A program made the translations under genes and the position numbers. DNA of 22,875 bases from an uncultured bacterium. GTDB taxonomy: Bacteria > Patescibacteriota > Minisyncoccia > Phycocordibacterales > PALSA-1337. Shown one piece after another: positions 1 through 6,741 of this stretch. A model generated the notes under the pieces. That model made no database searches and was not told where the DNA came from. It saw only the letters and a program-made list of their open reading frames with translations. The stretch lies in NCBI GenBank assembly GCA_903876465.1, contig CAIRAF010000082.1, positions 1 to 22,875 on the forward strand, written 5' to 3'. Each line of letters begins with the position of its first letter. The stretch's first letter is position 1.

Positions 1-1112
1 GTTGTGAGCTTGAGAAAACTGATTCAGAATTGGTAAATGGTAGATGCCCACTTCATCCTTTACAGGAATTAGAAATTATTGAAGAAGAAAACTATTTCTT
101 TAAATTCAGCGCTTTTCAAGACAAGTTGACTGATCTTTATGATAAGAATCCTAAATTTGTCGTTCCTGATTTCCGTGTTAATGAAATAAAATCACTCGTA
201 TCAAGTGGATTGAAGGATTTTAGTATTTCACGATTGGCAAAGAAGATGCAGTGGGGCATACCTGTACCAGGAGATGAAAATCAAGTCATGTATGTTTGGT
301 TTGATGCTTTGGTGGATTATATTTCAGCGATTGGTTGGCCTGATGATGAAGTTGCTGGTGTACAGGCCAAAGGTTCTTTTAAAAAGTGGTGGATAGAAAC
401 AGGTGGTGTCGTTCAATATTGTGGTAAAGATAATCTTCGCCAGCAAGCGGCAATGTGGCAGGCTATGCTAATGGCTGCAGGACTTCCTCCTTCAAAAACT
501 GTTGTTGTCGACGGATTTATCACTGGTGATGGTGGTATAAAAATGTCCAAGTCACTTGGCAATACCGTTGATCCGTTAGATATTGTGAAAGAATATGGTA
601 CAGATGCATTGCGTTATTATATGGCCAGAGAATTGACGCCTTTTGAGGACGGTGCATTTACTATGGAAAAATTTAAAGAAGCTTATAATGCTAACCTAGC
701 AAATGGTATCGGCAATCTCACCAGTCGAATTATGAAAATGGCAGAAGCTAATAATATTGCTCTTGATAAAAAACATTTTACAAAATTCCTTGATTCATCA
801 TCAAAAGATGACCTCGTTCAGGCTTATTTTACTGGAATAGAATCATACGATTTGAAGTCCTCTGCTGATGCTATTTGGAAGGAGATAGCACGAGTCGATC
901 TTCTTATTCAAGAGAATCAGCCGTTTAAATTGGTTAAATCAGAAAAAGATGCCGACAGACAAAAGGGACTTGATGTGATTAAGTCTTGCCTGGAGGATTT
1001 GTACACAATTAGTTTGATGTTGAAACCATTTATGCCTGCTACTGCCGAAGCAATTCTTAAATGTTTATTTGATAACAAGACACCCAGTGCGCCTCTATTT
1101 ATGAGGAAATAA
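1..1112 (+). CDS. metG: Methionyl-tRNA synthetase, 3' part (5' end outside window)
   Basis: Class I aminoacyl-tRNA synthetase that charges tRNA-Met in the cytoplasm. The reading frame is open to the left edge (frame beginning at base 3), so the TTG at base 30 is not the start and the HIGH-motif half lies outside the window. Visible parts are a Cys-containing knuckle-like segment (CELEKTDSEL, then NGRCPLH), the ENYFFKFSAFQDKL stretch typical of MetRS, the catalytic-core stretch MYVWFDALVDYISAIG, and the KMSKS loop in GGIKMSKSLGN at bases 540-554. An all-helical anticodon-binding domain follows. The protein ends about 185 residues after KMSKS with no C-terminal tRNA-binding (EMAP-like) domain, so this is a short MetRS form. 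tatD follows after 5 bases, so the two are probably co-transcribed. Identity is certain from motifs; only the 5' extent is unknown. Confidence 0.95.
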   Translation, partial: CELEKTDSELVNGRCPLHPLQELEIIEEENYFFKFSAFQDKLTDLYDKNPKFVVPDFRVNEIKSLVSSGLKDFSISRLAKKMQWGIPVPGDENQVMYVWFDALVDYISAIGWPDDEVAGVQAKGSFKKWWIETGGVVQYCGKDNLRQQAAMWQAMLMAAGLPPSKTVVVDGFITGDGGIKMSKSLGNTVDPLDIVKEYGTDALRYYMARELTPFEDGAFTMEKFKEAYNANLANGIGNLTSRIMKMAEANNIALDKKHFTKFLDSSSKDDLVQAYFTGIESYDLKSSADAIWKEIARVDLLIQENQPFKLVKSEKDADRQKGLDVIKSCLEDLYTISLMLKPFMPATAEAILKCLFDNKTPSAPLFMRK

Positions 1113-1117
1113 TTCTA

Positions 1118-1915
1118 ATGTCAAAGACTGTCACTTACATCGACATTCACGGTCACGTAAATTTCCCCAATTTTGATGCTGATAGGGAAGCTGTAATTCA
1201 AAATGCTGAACGAGATGGTGTAGCCATGATCACTGTTGGAACAGATATGAATACTTCAACAAGCGCTGTTCAACTCGCAACATTGCATGAAAATATTTGG
1301 GCAACAGTCGGAGTACATCCAACAGATTCAAAAGAACCTGTCGATTTTGAGGCTCTTGAGCGACTGGCTGGTCATCCCAAGGTTGTTGCAATAGGTGAAT
1401 GCGGATTGGATTATTTCCATTCAAAAATCGAGGAAATTTCAGGACAAAAAGATATTTTTGAAAAACATATTGTTTTGGCTCAAAAGGTTGGAAAGCCACT
1501 TATGTTGCACGTCAGAAACGGAAAGACTGCGGGGTCAACGAGTGAAATTGGAAATGCTTATCAAGATGCGTTAAAAATACTTAAAGAGTATCCAAATGTT
1601 AAGGCTAATTTTCATTTTTTCGCTGGAACTTTAGCAGATCTAAAAGATATTATTGCTCGGGGATATTCTGTTTCATTTACAGGTGTTATCACTTTCACGA
1701 GTGATTATGATGAATTGGTACGTTCGGCACCTCTTTCACAAATTATGTCTGAGACCGATTGCCCGTTCGTTCCACCAGCACCGTATCGCGGAAAGAGAAA
1801 TGAACCAGTTTATGTAATTGAAACGATAAAATCTATAGCAAGAATTCGTAATGAAGCGGAAGGTATTGTTGCAGAAAAACTTTTAGATAATGCAAAAAAA
1901 TTCTTCAAGCTCTAG
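1118..1915 (+). CDS. tatD: TatD-family metal-dependent hydrolase/DNase
   Basis: TIM-barrel amidohydrolase-superfamily enzyme; characterised relatives are metal-dependent 3'-5' exonucleases. Likely metal ligands are visible: HGH at residues 11-13 (classical HxH), Glu94 in IGECGLD, His131 in MLHVRN, a His in ANFHFF near 166, and Asp214 in SETDCP. The TDCPFVPPAPYRGKRNEP segment is a family hallmark. The length of 265 aa is normal. The start is an ATG five bases after the metG stop, with GAGG inside the end of metG as a plausible ribosome-binding site. A metG-tatD pair is a common bacterial arrangement. The cellular substrate cannot be read from sequence. Confidence 0.93.
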   Translation: MSKTVTYIDIHGHVNFPNFDADREAVIQNAERDGVAMITVGTDMNTSTSAVQLATLHENIWATVGVHPTDSKEPVDFEALERLAGHPKVVAIGECGLDYFHSKIEEISGQKDIFEKHIVLAQKVGKPLMLHVRNGKTAGSTSEIGNAYQDALKILKEYPNVKANFHFFAGTLADLKDIIARGYSVSFTGVITFTSDYDELVRSAPLSQIMSETDCPFVPPAPYRGKRNEPVYVIETIKSIARIRNEAEGIVAEKLLDNAKKFFKL

Positions 1916-1938
1916 TTTCCGATATATTTTAATTACTT

Positions 1939-1968
1939 TTGATAATTTTTTCATAATTTCTTTATCAT
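1939..1968 (+). promoter_or_regulatory. Candidate promoter of the rpsF-ssb-rpsR operon
   Basis: TTGATA (1939-1944) and TATCAT (1963-1968) are separated by 18 bases, a fair match to a housekeeping sigma-70-type promoter. Transcription from about 1975 would leave a leader of roughly 150-180 bases before rpsF. The choice is by eye and the region is AT-rich, so neighbouring hexamers are possible. Confidence 0.45.
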
Positions 1969-1984
1969 AGTCCTATATTCTGAA

Positions 1985-2136
1985 GGGAACCTCCTTTATA
2001 TGACCATTTATCAATATTCTTGCGGGAGGGGACTCTTTATGATACTCTCATGGTATTACAAATTAATCGTAGTTAGTCCCTTATTTTGCCTAATATAAAC
2101 GCAAAAAAGGGTTCCGTAAGGTTCATTCCTTGTCGG
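1985..2136 (+). promoter_or_regulatory. Structured leader of rpsF, candidate S6:S18 autoregulatory RNA
   Basis: The leader holds several perfect complementary segments. GGAACC (1986-1991) pairs with GGTTCC (2110-2115), CCTCC (1990-1994) with GGAGG (2025-2029), and GGGACT (2029-2034) with AGTCCC (2075-2080). A local hairpin has CCG (2114-2116) and AAGG (2118-2121) facing CCTT (2128-2131) and CGG (2134-2136), with loop TTCATT. Some of these pairings exclude each other. Leaders of rpsF in many bacteria carry a CCG-containing motif bound by the S6:S18 complex. The CCG here, beside the start region, is compatible with that, but the assignment is inference without a covariance-model search. Confidence 0.4.
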
Positions 2137-2156
2137 ATTACTGGCTACAAAACACT

Positions 2157-2690
2157 ATGAGTGAAAGTACACACGCTGACAATATGTCAGTTTATGAGAT
2201 AGGTTACTTGATTGTATCTTCTATTCCAGAGGAAAAGATTCCTGTGGAGGTTGAAGCAATAACCAAGATTATTAATGCTTCAAAAGCATCAATTATTGCT
2301 GAAGAAGCTCCACATCTTATCAAGCTTGCATATGAAATGCGCAAGAAGAATGTCGGAGGATCTTATGAGAAGTATAATGAGAGTTACTTTGGTTGGATCA
2401 AGTTCGAAGTCGGGTCGGACTCAATTGAAGACATCAAGAAAGCTGTCGAGACACTTCCTTCAGTACTTCGTATGTTGCTTACATCAACCGTGCGAGAGAA
2501 TACCTACTTAGGTAAGCGCGCACCAGTTATTGCTGCAGAAATTGCTCTCAAAAAGGGTTCAGCAAATGAAAGATCAGAGGAATCAGCTTCTGTCGGAGCA
2601 AGTGAAATACGCGCAAGTAAGAAGGATGTCGCTCCAGCTTCTGTAGAAGAAATGGATAAGAGTATCGACGAAATGGTCAAAGAGGTCTAA
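2157..2690 (+). CDS. rpsF: 30S ribosomal protein S6
   Basis: Small-subunit protein that pairs with S18 on the 16S rRNA platform. The S6 fold is recognisable from VYEIGYLIVSS onward (ferredoxin-like, about 100 residues, including KKNVGGSYEKYNESYFGWIKF and VLRMLLTSTVREN). It is followed by a charged, Ala/Ser/Glu-rich C-terminal tail of about 55 residues ending in EMVKEV. I place the start at ATG 2157. A TTG at 2130 is in frame with an AAGG eight bases upstream, but both lie inside the leader hairpin; ATG 2184, directly before VYEIGY, is a third option. The order rpsF-ssb-rpsR is the classic bacterial arrangement. S6 identity is firm; the exact N-terminus is not. Confidence 0.9.
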   Translation: MSESTHADNMSVYEIGYLIVSSIPEEKIPVEVEAITKIINASKASIIAEEAPHLIKLAYEMRKKNVGGSYEKYNESYFGWIKFEVGSDSIEDIKKAVETLPSVLRMLLTSTVRENTYLGKRAPVIAAEIALKKGSANERSEESASVGASEIRASKKDVAPASVEEMDKSIDEMVKEV

Positions 2691-2703
2691 TATAATAAAC
2701 ATT

Positions 2704-3162
2704 ATGTATCTCAACAAAGTATTTTTAATCGGTAATCTGACTCGTGATCCTGAGCTTAAAGCTCTGCCTTCAGGCACAAAGGTTTGTTCGTTCGGTGTCG
2801 CTACTAATCGTAATTTCAAAGATAAAGATGGTAATCGTCAGGAAGCTACTGAGTTCCACAACGTTGTTGTGTTCGGACGAGTAGCTGAACTCACTGCTCA
2901 GTATTTGAAAAAAGGTTCTCAAGCTTATGTAGAAGGACGTTTACAGACAAGAAGTTGGGAGCAAAACGGAGAAAAGAAATATCGTACTGAAGTTGTAGCA
3001 GAGACCGTGCAGTTTGGAAATCGTCCTGGTGCTAGTGCTGGTACATCCAATAGTTCTGCTCCATCAGCAGGAAATAAGGCTGAAAATCCAGGATCAGTAG
3101 AAACAGGTGAAAAGATAGAGTATCCAGCAGAAGAGATTAATCCAGACGACATACCATTCTAA
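2704..3162 (+). CDS. ssb: Single-stranded DNA-binding protein
   Basis: Binds ssDNA in replication, recombination and repair. The N-terminal OB-fold (residues 1 to about 108) begins MYLNKVFLIGNLTRDPELK and includes FHNVVVFGRVAE and the Trp/Tyr-bearing RSWEQNGEKKYRTEVVA strand region. A short Gly/Ser/Ala-rich linker leads to the acidic tip DDIPF, the standard protein-interaction tail. The length of 152 aa is normal. It lies 13 bases after rpsF. TATAAT at 2691-2696 sits only 7 bases before the ATG, so an additional promoter giving an almost leaderless ssb mRNA is possible, but no good -35 is seen. Confidence 0.97.
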   Translation: MYLNKVFLIGNLTRDPELKALPSGTKVCSFGVATNRNFKDKDGNRQEATEFHNVVVFGRVAELTAQYLKKGSQAYVEGRLQTRSWEQNGEKKYRTEVVAETVQFGNRPGASAGTSNSSAPSAGNKAENPGSVETGEKIEYPAEEINPDDIPF

Positions 3163-3184
3163 ATTATTTAACTAAATCATTACT

Positions 3185-3388
3185 ATGAAGAAACAATGTT
3201 ATTTTTCACAACATAATATAAAGTATATCGATTATAAGGACACAGAGATTTTGAAGAAATTCATCAATCCACACGGCCGCATGGTCGCTCGTAAGAGGAC
3301 TGGCATCAGTGCTACATATCAACGTCAGTTAGCGAATGCTATCAAGAGAGCACGATTCCTCGGTCTATTACCTTATGTCGCGAACTAG
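3185..3388 (+). CDS. rpsR: 30S ribosomal protein S18
   Basis: Small basic protein (67 aa) that heterodimerises with S6 on the 30S platform. The family core is clear: YIDYKDTEILKKFINPHGRM, followed by RKRTGISATYQRQLANAIKRAR and FLGLLPYV. Third gene of the rpsF-ssb-rpsR operon, 22 bases after ssb. In many bacteria rplI (L9) comes next, but here the operon stops at a terminator and meets the convergent efp gene. Confidence 0.96.
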   Translation: MKKQCYFSQHNIKYIDYKDTEILKKFINPHGRMVARKRTGISATYQRQLANAIKRARFLGLLPYVAN

Positions 3389-3410
3389 TAGAAATATATC
3401 AGCAAAAGTA

Positions 3411-3435
3411 AAAAATCCCCTTGAGGGGATTTTTT
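3411..3435. terminator. Bidirectional intrinsic terminator between rpsR and efp
   Basis: A perfect 10-bp stem, AAAAATCCCC (3411-3420) with GGGGATTTTT (3425-3434), and a TTGA loop. A T-run lies on each side, so it can end both the rpsF operon (plus) and efp (minus). Confidence 0.93.
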
Positions 3436-3440
3436 GCAAA

Positions 3441-4025
3441 TTATTTTGAGAATCCATTACCTATACGTTCACGATACTCACCAGTCTCGGTATTGATCTT
3501 GATGATATCACCTTCATTGACGAAAAGAGGAGCGCTGATGGTGGCACCAGTTTCAAGAGTGATAACTTTCTGACCACCTGTAGCTGTATCTCCCTTGATA
3601 CCTGGAGGAGCTTCTGTGACTTTGAGTTCTGCAGTAATAGGCATCTTGAACCCCATTGGCTGTTCACGGAAAAGGAGTTGAGTAATAACCGTATTTGTCT
3701 TTAGAAATTTTGCCTGTGGGCCAGCTTGATCATCAGTGACTTTGAATCGTTTTGATGGATCATCAACTTCTGAAAACCACCACTCACCACGGCTATTGTA
3801 GAGATATTTCACTTCCTTGATATCGATTTCTGCTTCTTCAACTTTATCAGATACGTGGAATGAATACTCGGTGACTTTGCCTGTCATAAGGTTTTTGAGC
3901 TTTGTCGCATTGACTGGCTTACGCTGTTGTTTGCGGAAGACGTGTGAAGAAATCACTTCGTATGGCGCACCGTCCATGACGATATATTTTTTTTCGGTGA
4001 TGTCGCTGTATTCAAGGAGACTCAT
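3441..4025 (-). CDS. efp: Elongation factor P with non-canonical tip loop
   Basis: tRNA-shaped translation factor that relieves ribosome stalling at polyproline. The three-domain architecture is complete (194 aa): KOW-like domain I from MSLLEYSDI, OB domains II and III ending in the family signature GDIIKINTETGEYRERI. Numbering matches E. coli EF-P without gaps from DG (18-19) to KLxNL (42-46). The tip loop, KPGKGQA in E. coli (31-37), is RKQQRKP here, so the lysine modified in E. coli (Lys34) is Gln34 and position 32 is Lys. Known modification systems (beta-lysylation, rhamnosylation of Arg32, 5-aminopentanolylation of Lys32 in a KPGKG-type loop) therefore do not obviously apply. Convergent with rpsR. 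Confidence 0.95.
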   Translation of the reverse strand: MSLLEYSDITEKKYIVMDGAPYEVISSHVFRKQQRKPVNATKLKNLMTGKVTEYSFHVSDKVEEAEIDIKEVKYLYNSRGEWWFSEVDDPSKRFKVTDDQAGPQAKFLKTNTVITQLLFREQPMGFKMPITAELKVTEAPPGIKGDTATGGQKVITLETGATISAPLFVNEGDIIKINTETGEYRERIGNGFSK

Positions 4026-4101
4026 GGGTATTTTGGTTATTTTGTAAGTAGGAGTAGTCTAGCCCATTGAGGAAGAAAAGGCAAAAGTTAGTAATGCAAA
4101 T

Positions 4102-4128
4102 AAAAAAGCCGTCTTTTTAAGGGCGGCT
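4102..4128 (-). terminator. Intrinsic terminator downstream of the methyltransferase gene
   Basis: Read on the minus strand, the stem AGCCGCC/GGCGGCT (one G-U pair, about 7 bp) lies 18 bases after the stop codon and is followed by TTTTTTA. It separates the methyltransferase gene from efp. Confidence 0.85.
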
Positions 4129-4145
4129 GTGATAAAGTACTTTGA

Positions 4146-5006
4146 TTATTTAATTGCTTCGACGTGATGAAATCTTCCTCTTTCATTATCCCATTCTGAT
4201 GGTGAGAAAGTATCATAACGAAGTCTGCAATAACCAACACTCTCTAGTATTTCAACAATTTTATTATCAAATTTCCTTTGGCATAAATCTTCGTATCCAT
4301 GTGATGGATTCTCAATGAAGGATAATACGCCACCCGGTTTGAGTATCCGGCGGAATTCTTTAGTCAATGAAACTATGTCCTTTGGATATTTAAATCCAAA
4401 GCATACAGATATGGCATCAAACTCGTTTTCATTGAAAAAATGTAATCGTGTCTCGTTTGTGACTTGATTCAAATCACATTCAATTCGGTGTCTCTTGGGG
4501 AATGGATACCGTTTTAAGGATACTTGGCAATAGTCCAAGGCGATTACTTCTCTTCGCGGCTTTTCATGAAAGTAGCTCATGTGACCACACATGGCCTCCA
4601 ATACTTTTCCAGAATATTTACTTAATCTTTTTCGGATTGTCTTGTGGACGTTGGGCCCACCGGCATATTCTGCTAGTTGAAATGCGCTCCTTGTCCATTT
4701 TTCCAATGGGTCAAGATCAACATGTTCTTTTACGCGGAGTTTTCTAAGACAATTAAGTATTTTGGGAATATCAGAGTGCTCAGGATCTTCCTTGAATGCC
4801 TTGTCTAGTTGTTGGGCTAATTGTAATGCTTGAGGCTTATCATCCATAAAGACACTATAATTAACCATCCACCAATTTTCTCTGATCCATTTTTCATGCT
4901 CATCACTACCTTGCGGTGCAGTTGTGATGTGAGGCAACCAGACATGCCTGTCCGGATAAACCGGTTTGCGTTCGACAAACTCGCTAACCACTTTAAATTT
5001 AATCAT
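4146..5006 (-). CDS. Class I SAM-dependent methyltransferase, substrate unknown
   Basis: 286 aa. The C-terminal half is a Rossmann-type methyltransferase (Methyltransf_11-like): motif I region KVLEAMCGHMSYF (residues 134-146), strand-2 acidic residue in VIALDYC (Asp158), motif IV region FDAISVCFGF (196-205), and EFRRILKPGGVLSFIENP (217-234). Motif I deviates from the usual E/DxGxGxG, reading EAMCGHM and keeping one of the glycines, so SAM binding may be atypical. The first 130 residues, with several Trp (RENWWMVNY), form an extension I do not recognise. TAAGG lies about eight bases before the ATG as a ribosome-binding site. It stands alone between two terminators, so context gives no substrate clue. 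Small molecule, lipid quinone-like and protein substrates all remain possible. Confidence 0.75.
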   Translation of the reverse strand: MIKFKVVSEFVERKPVYPDRHVWLPHITTAPQGSDEHEKWIRENWWMVNYSVFMDDKPQALQLAQQLDKAFKEDPEHSDIPKILNCLRKLRVKEHVDLDPLEKWTRSAFQLAEYAGGPNVHKTIRKRLSKYSGKVLEAMCGHMSYFHEKPRREVIALDYCQVSLKRYPFPKRHRIECDLNQVTNETRLHFFNENEFDAISVCFGFKYPKDIVSLTKEFRRILKPGGVLSFIENPSHGYEDLCQRKFDNKIVEILESVGYCRLRYDTFSPSEWDNERGRFHHVEAIK

Positions 5007-5081
5007 ATGAACCTTATTCAGGGTTATTTTTGAAAAACGTTTATTTAATCACAGTTTAGTGATATTTAAATTTTAGTCAAT

Positions 5082-5110
5082 AAAAACAAAACCCTACCTA
5101 AGGGCAGGGC
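5082..5110 (-). terminator. Intrinsic terminator of recA
   Basis: On the minus strand CCCTGCC and GGTAGGG form a 7-bp stem (one G-U) with a 3-base loop, followed by TTTTGTTTTT. It lies about 35 bases after the recA stop codon. Confidence 0.85.
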
Positions 5111-5144
5111 ATGTTTTAATTATTAGGTTTACTGTCTACAATTA

Positions 5145-6242
5145 TTAAATCACCTTCAATTTCTCACGAATTTTGGTGAGGATTTCTTCGCGCACGGCGG
5201 TGTTTTCCTTTAGAAACTGACGTGTTGCATCATAACCACGACCGAGCTTCACTTCGCCATATGAATATGAAGATCCTGATTTACTCAAGAGCTCAAACTT
5301 CTCTCCAAGAGCGATAATTTCGCCTTCTTGAGAAATACCTTCGTTATACATGAGATCGAACTCTGTTTGGCGGAAGGGAGCAGCGACTTTATTCTTTACA
5401 ACTTTTACGCGGACACGACCACCCATGATTTCTTCGCCTTTTTTAATCTGCGCGATGCGACGAATGTCGAGACGAACAGATGCATAGAACTTGAGAGCCT
5501 TACCACCCGGGGTAGTCTCTGGATTGCCGAACATCACACCAATCTGCATACGGATCTGGTTGATAAAGATGACGATAGTTTTACTTTTTGCCACAATGGC
5601 TGTGAGCTTACGAAGAGCCTGTGACATGAGACGAGCTTGAGCACCAACATGGTGAGCACCCATATCTCCCTCAATTTCTGCGCGAGGTGTGAGAGCTGCG
5701 ACAGAGTCAATAACAACAACATCCATCTTGCCAGTACGTATAAGACTGTCGACTATTTCGAGAGCTTGTTCACCAGCATCTGGCTGTGAGATGAGAAGGT
5801 CATCAATCTTTACTCCAAGCCTCTTGGCATATTCTGGGTCCATGGCATGTTCTGCGTCGATATAGGCGCATACACCACCAAGTTTCTGGGCTTCTGCAAC
5901 AACATGAAGAGCAAGAGTAGTCTTTCCTGATGATTCCGGACCAAATATCTCAATGATGCGTCCTCGGGGCATACCACCAATACCGAGAGCAGCATCAAGA
6001 CCAAGAGAACCTGTTGGGACCGCGTTTACATTTACACGAGGCTTTTCACCAAGCTTCATGATGGATTCTTCACCGAACTTCATACGGATAGCATCGAGAG
6101 CATCAGAAATGCCGCCAGATGTTTGTTTAGCTTCTTTTTTTTGTGGCGCTGTGTATTTTTCAACAACAGAATCACTTTCACCCCCAGCTTCCGTTGAAGC
6201 AGGTTTTACTTTTTCTTCTTTCTTTTTTTTATTTAGAGCCAT
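5145..6242 (-). CDS. recA: Recombinase RecA
   Basis: ATP-dependent strand-exchange protein for homologous recombination. Walker A GPESSGKTT is at residues 101-109, the Walker B region MDVVVIDSVAAL at 173-184, the L1/L2 DNA-binding loops lie around GDMGAHHVGAQARLMSQALR and GVMFGNPETTPGGKALKFY, and RRIAQIKKGEE and GEIIALGEKFELL mark the C-terminal domain. Length 365 aa. Relative to E. coli there is a Lys/Glu-rich N-terminal extension of about 35 residues before the conserved helix, and the protein ends at KLKVI without the acidic E. coli tail. Last gene of the ftsK series, with 97 bases upstream that appear to hold its own promoter, and a terminator downstream. Confidence 0.97.
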   Translation of the reverse strand: MALNKKKKEEKVKPASTEAGGESDSVVEKYTAPQKKEAKQTSGGISDALDAIRMKFGEESIMKLGEKPRVNVNAVPTGSLGLDAALGIGGMPRGRIIEIFGPESSGKTTLALHVVAEAQKLGGVCAYIDAEHAMDPEYAKRLGVKIDDLLISQPDAGEQALEIVDSLIRTGKMDVVVIDSVAALTPRAEIEGDMGAHHVGAQARLMSQALRKLTAIVAKSKTIVIFINQIRMQIGVMFGNPETTPGGKALKFYASVRLDIRRIAQIKKGEEIMGGRVRVKVVKNKVAAPFRQTEFDLMYNEGISQEGEIIALGEKFELLSKSGSSYSYGEVKLGRGYDATRQFLKENTAVREEILTKIREKLKVI

Positions 6243-6271
6243 AATAATTCTTACTTAAATGATGATAATGC

Positions 6272-6293
6272 AGGCAGTGCCTCCATTCTATCA
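6272..6293 (-). promoter_or_regulatory. Candidate recA promoter with palindrome at the start site
   Basis: On the minus strand TGATAGAAT (6293 down to 6285) is an extended -10 element. Immediately downstream the perfect palindrome AGGCA-N-TGCCT (6282 to 6272) covers the expected transcription start. The element has the position of an operator. It does not match the E. coli (CTGT-N8-ACAG) or Bacillus (GAAC-N4-GTTC) LexA boxes. Confidence 0.4.
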
Positions 6294-6339
6294 CGAATCG
6301 ATTTTAGTAAAGTATTGAATTTTAATAGAGTCCGTGTCT

Positions 6340-6702
6340 TTATTGATTGACCCCAACTAATTCCAACTGACTACTTGTTTCTCGTCCAAATTGATCATGT
6401 GCATCTAAGGTTAGTATATTTACCCCAGGAAATAGGGTCACCGTTTCTTTAAAATTACCTAATTCGTCAATAAAAACAGTCTTACCATTCAAGGATAGGG
6501 CATTGATGCGGTCTGCTCGACCAATGATAGTTACGGTCGTGGAAGCAACAGCAGAACCATTTATAGGCTGAAATATTTCTATTTTTGGACCATGAATATA
6601 ATTTAGAGAACGAGAAAGAGCAAAAATGATTATAACCAAGGCAACCACAATTATTGCGGCAAGGCGGATGAAACGCAGGGTAGAGGTACGATTGAAGTTC
6701 AT
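6340..6702 (-). CDS. Membrane-anchored protein with Ig-like domain, function unknown
   Basis: About 120 aa. The N-terminus MNFNRTSTLRFIRLAA is followed by one hydrophobic helix (AAIIVVALVIIIFALS), with the rest predicted outside. The outer part resembles a bacterial Ig-like/glucodextranase-B-type beta-sandwich: IEIFQPINGSAVASTTVTIIGRA, then LSLNGKTVFIDELGNFKETVTL, then PGVNILTLDAHDQFGRE. I choose ATG 6702; a TTG two codons earlier (6708) is in frame but less likely. It lies 39 bases after ftsK and before recA on the same strand, so it is probably transcribed with ftsK. A role at the envelope is inferred from topology; no catalytic residues are seen. Confidence 0.7.
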   Translation of the reverse strand: MNFNRTSTLRFIRLAAIIVVALVIIIFALSRSLNYIHGPKIEIFQPINGSAVASTTVTIIGRADRINALSLNGKTVFIDELGNFKETVTLFPGVNILTLDAHDQFGRETSSQLELVGVNQ

Positions 6703-6741
6703 AGTCAAAGACTACAGCTAATCAGATAATCTTTCAATCAT

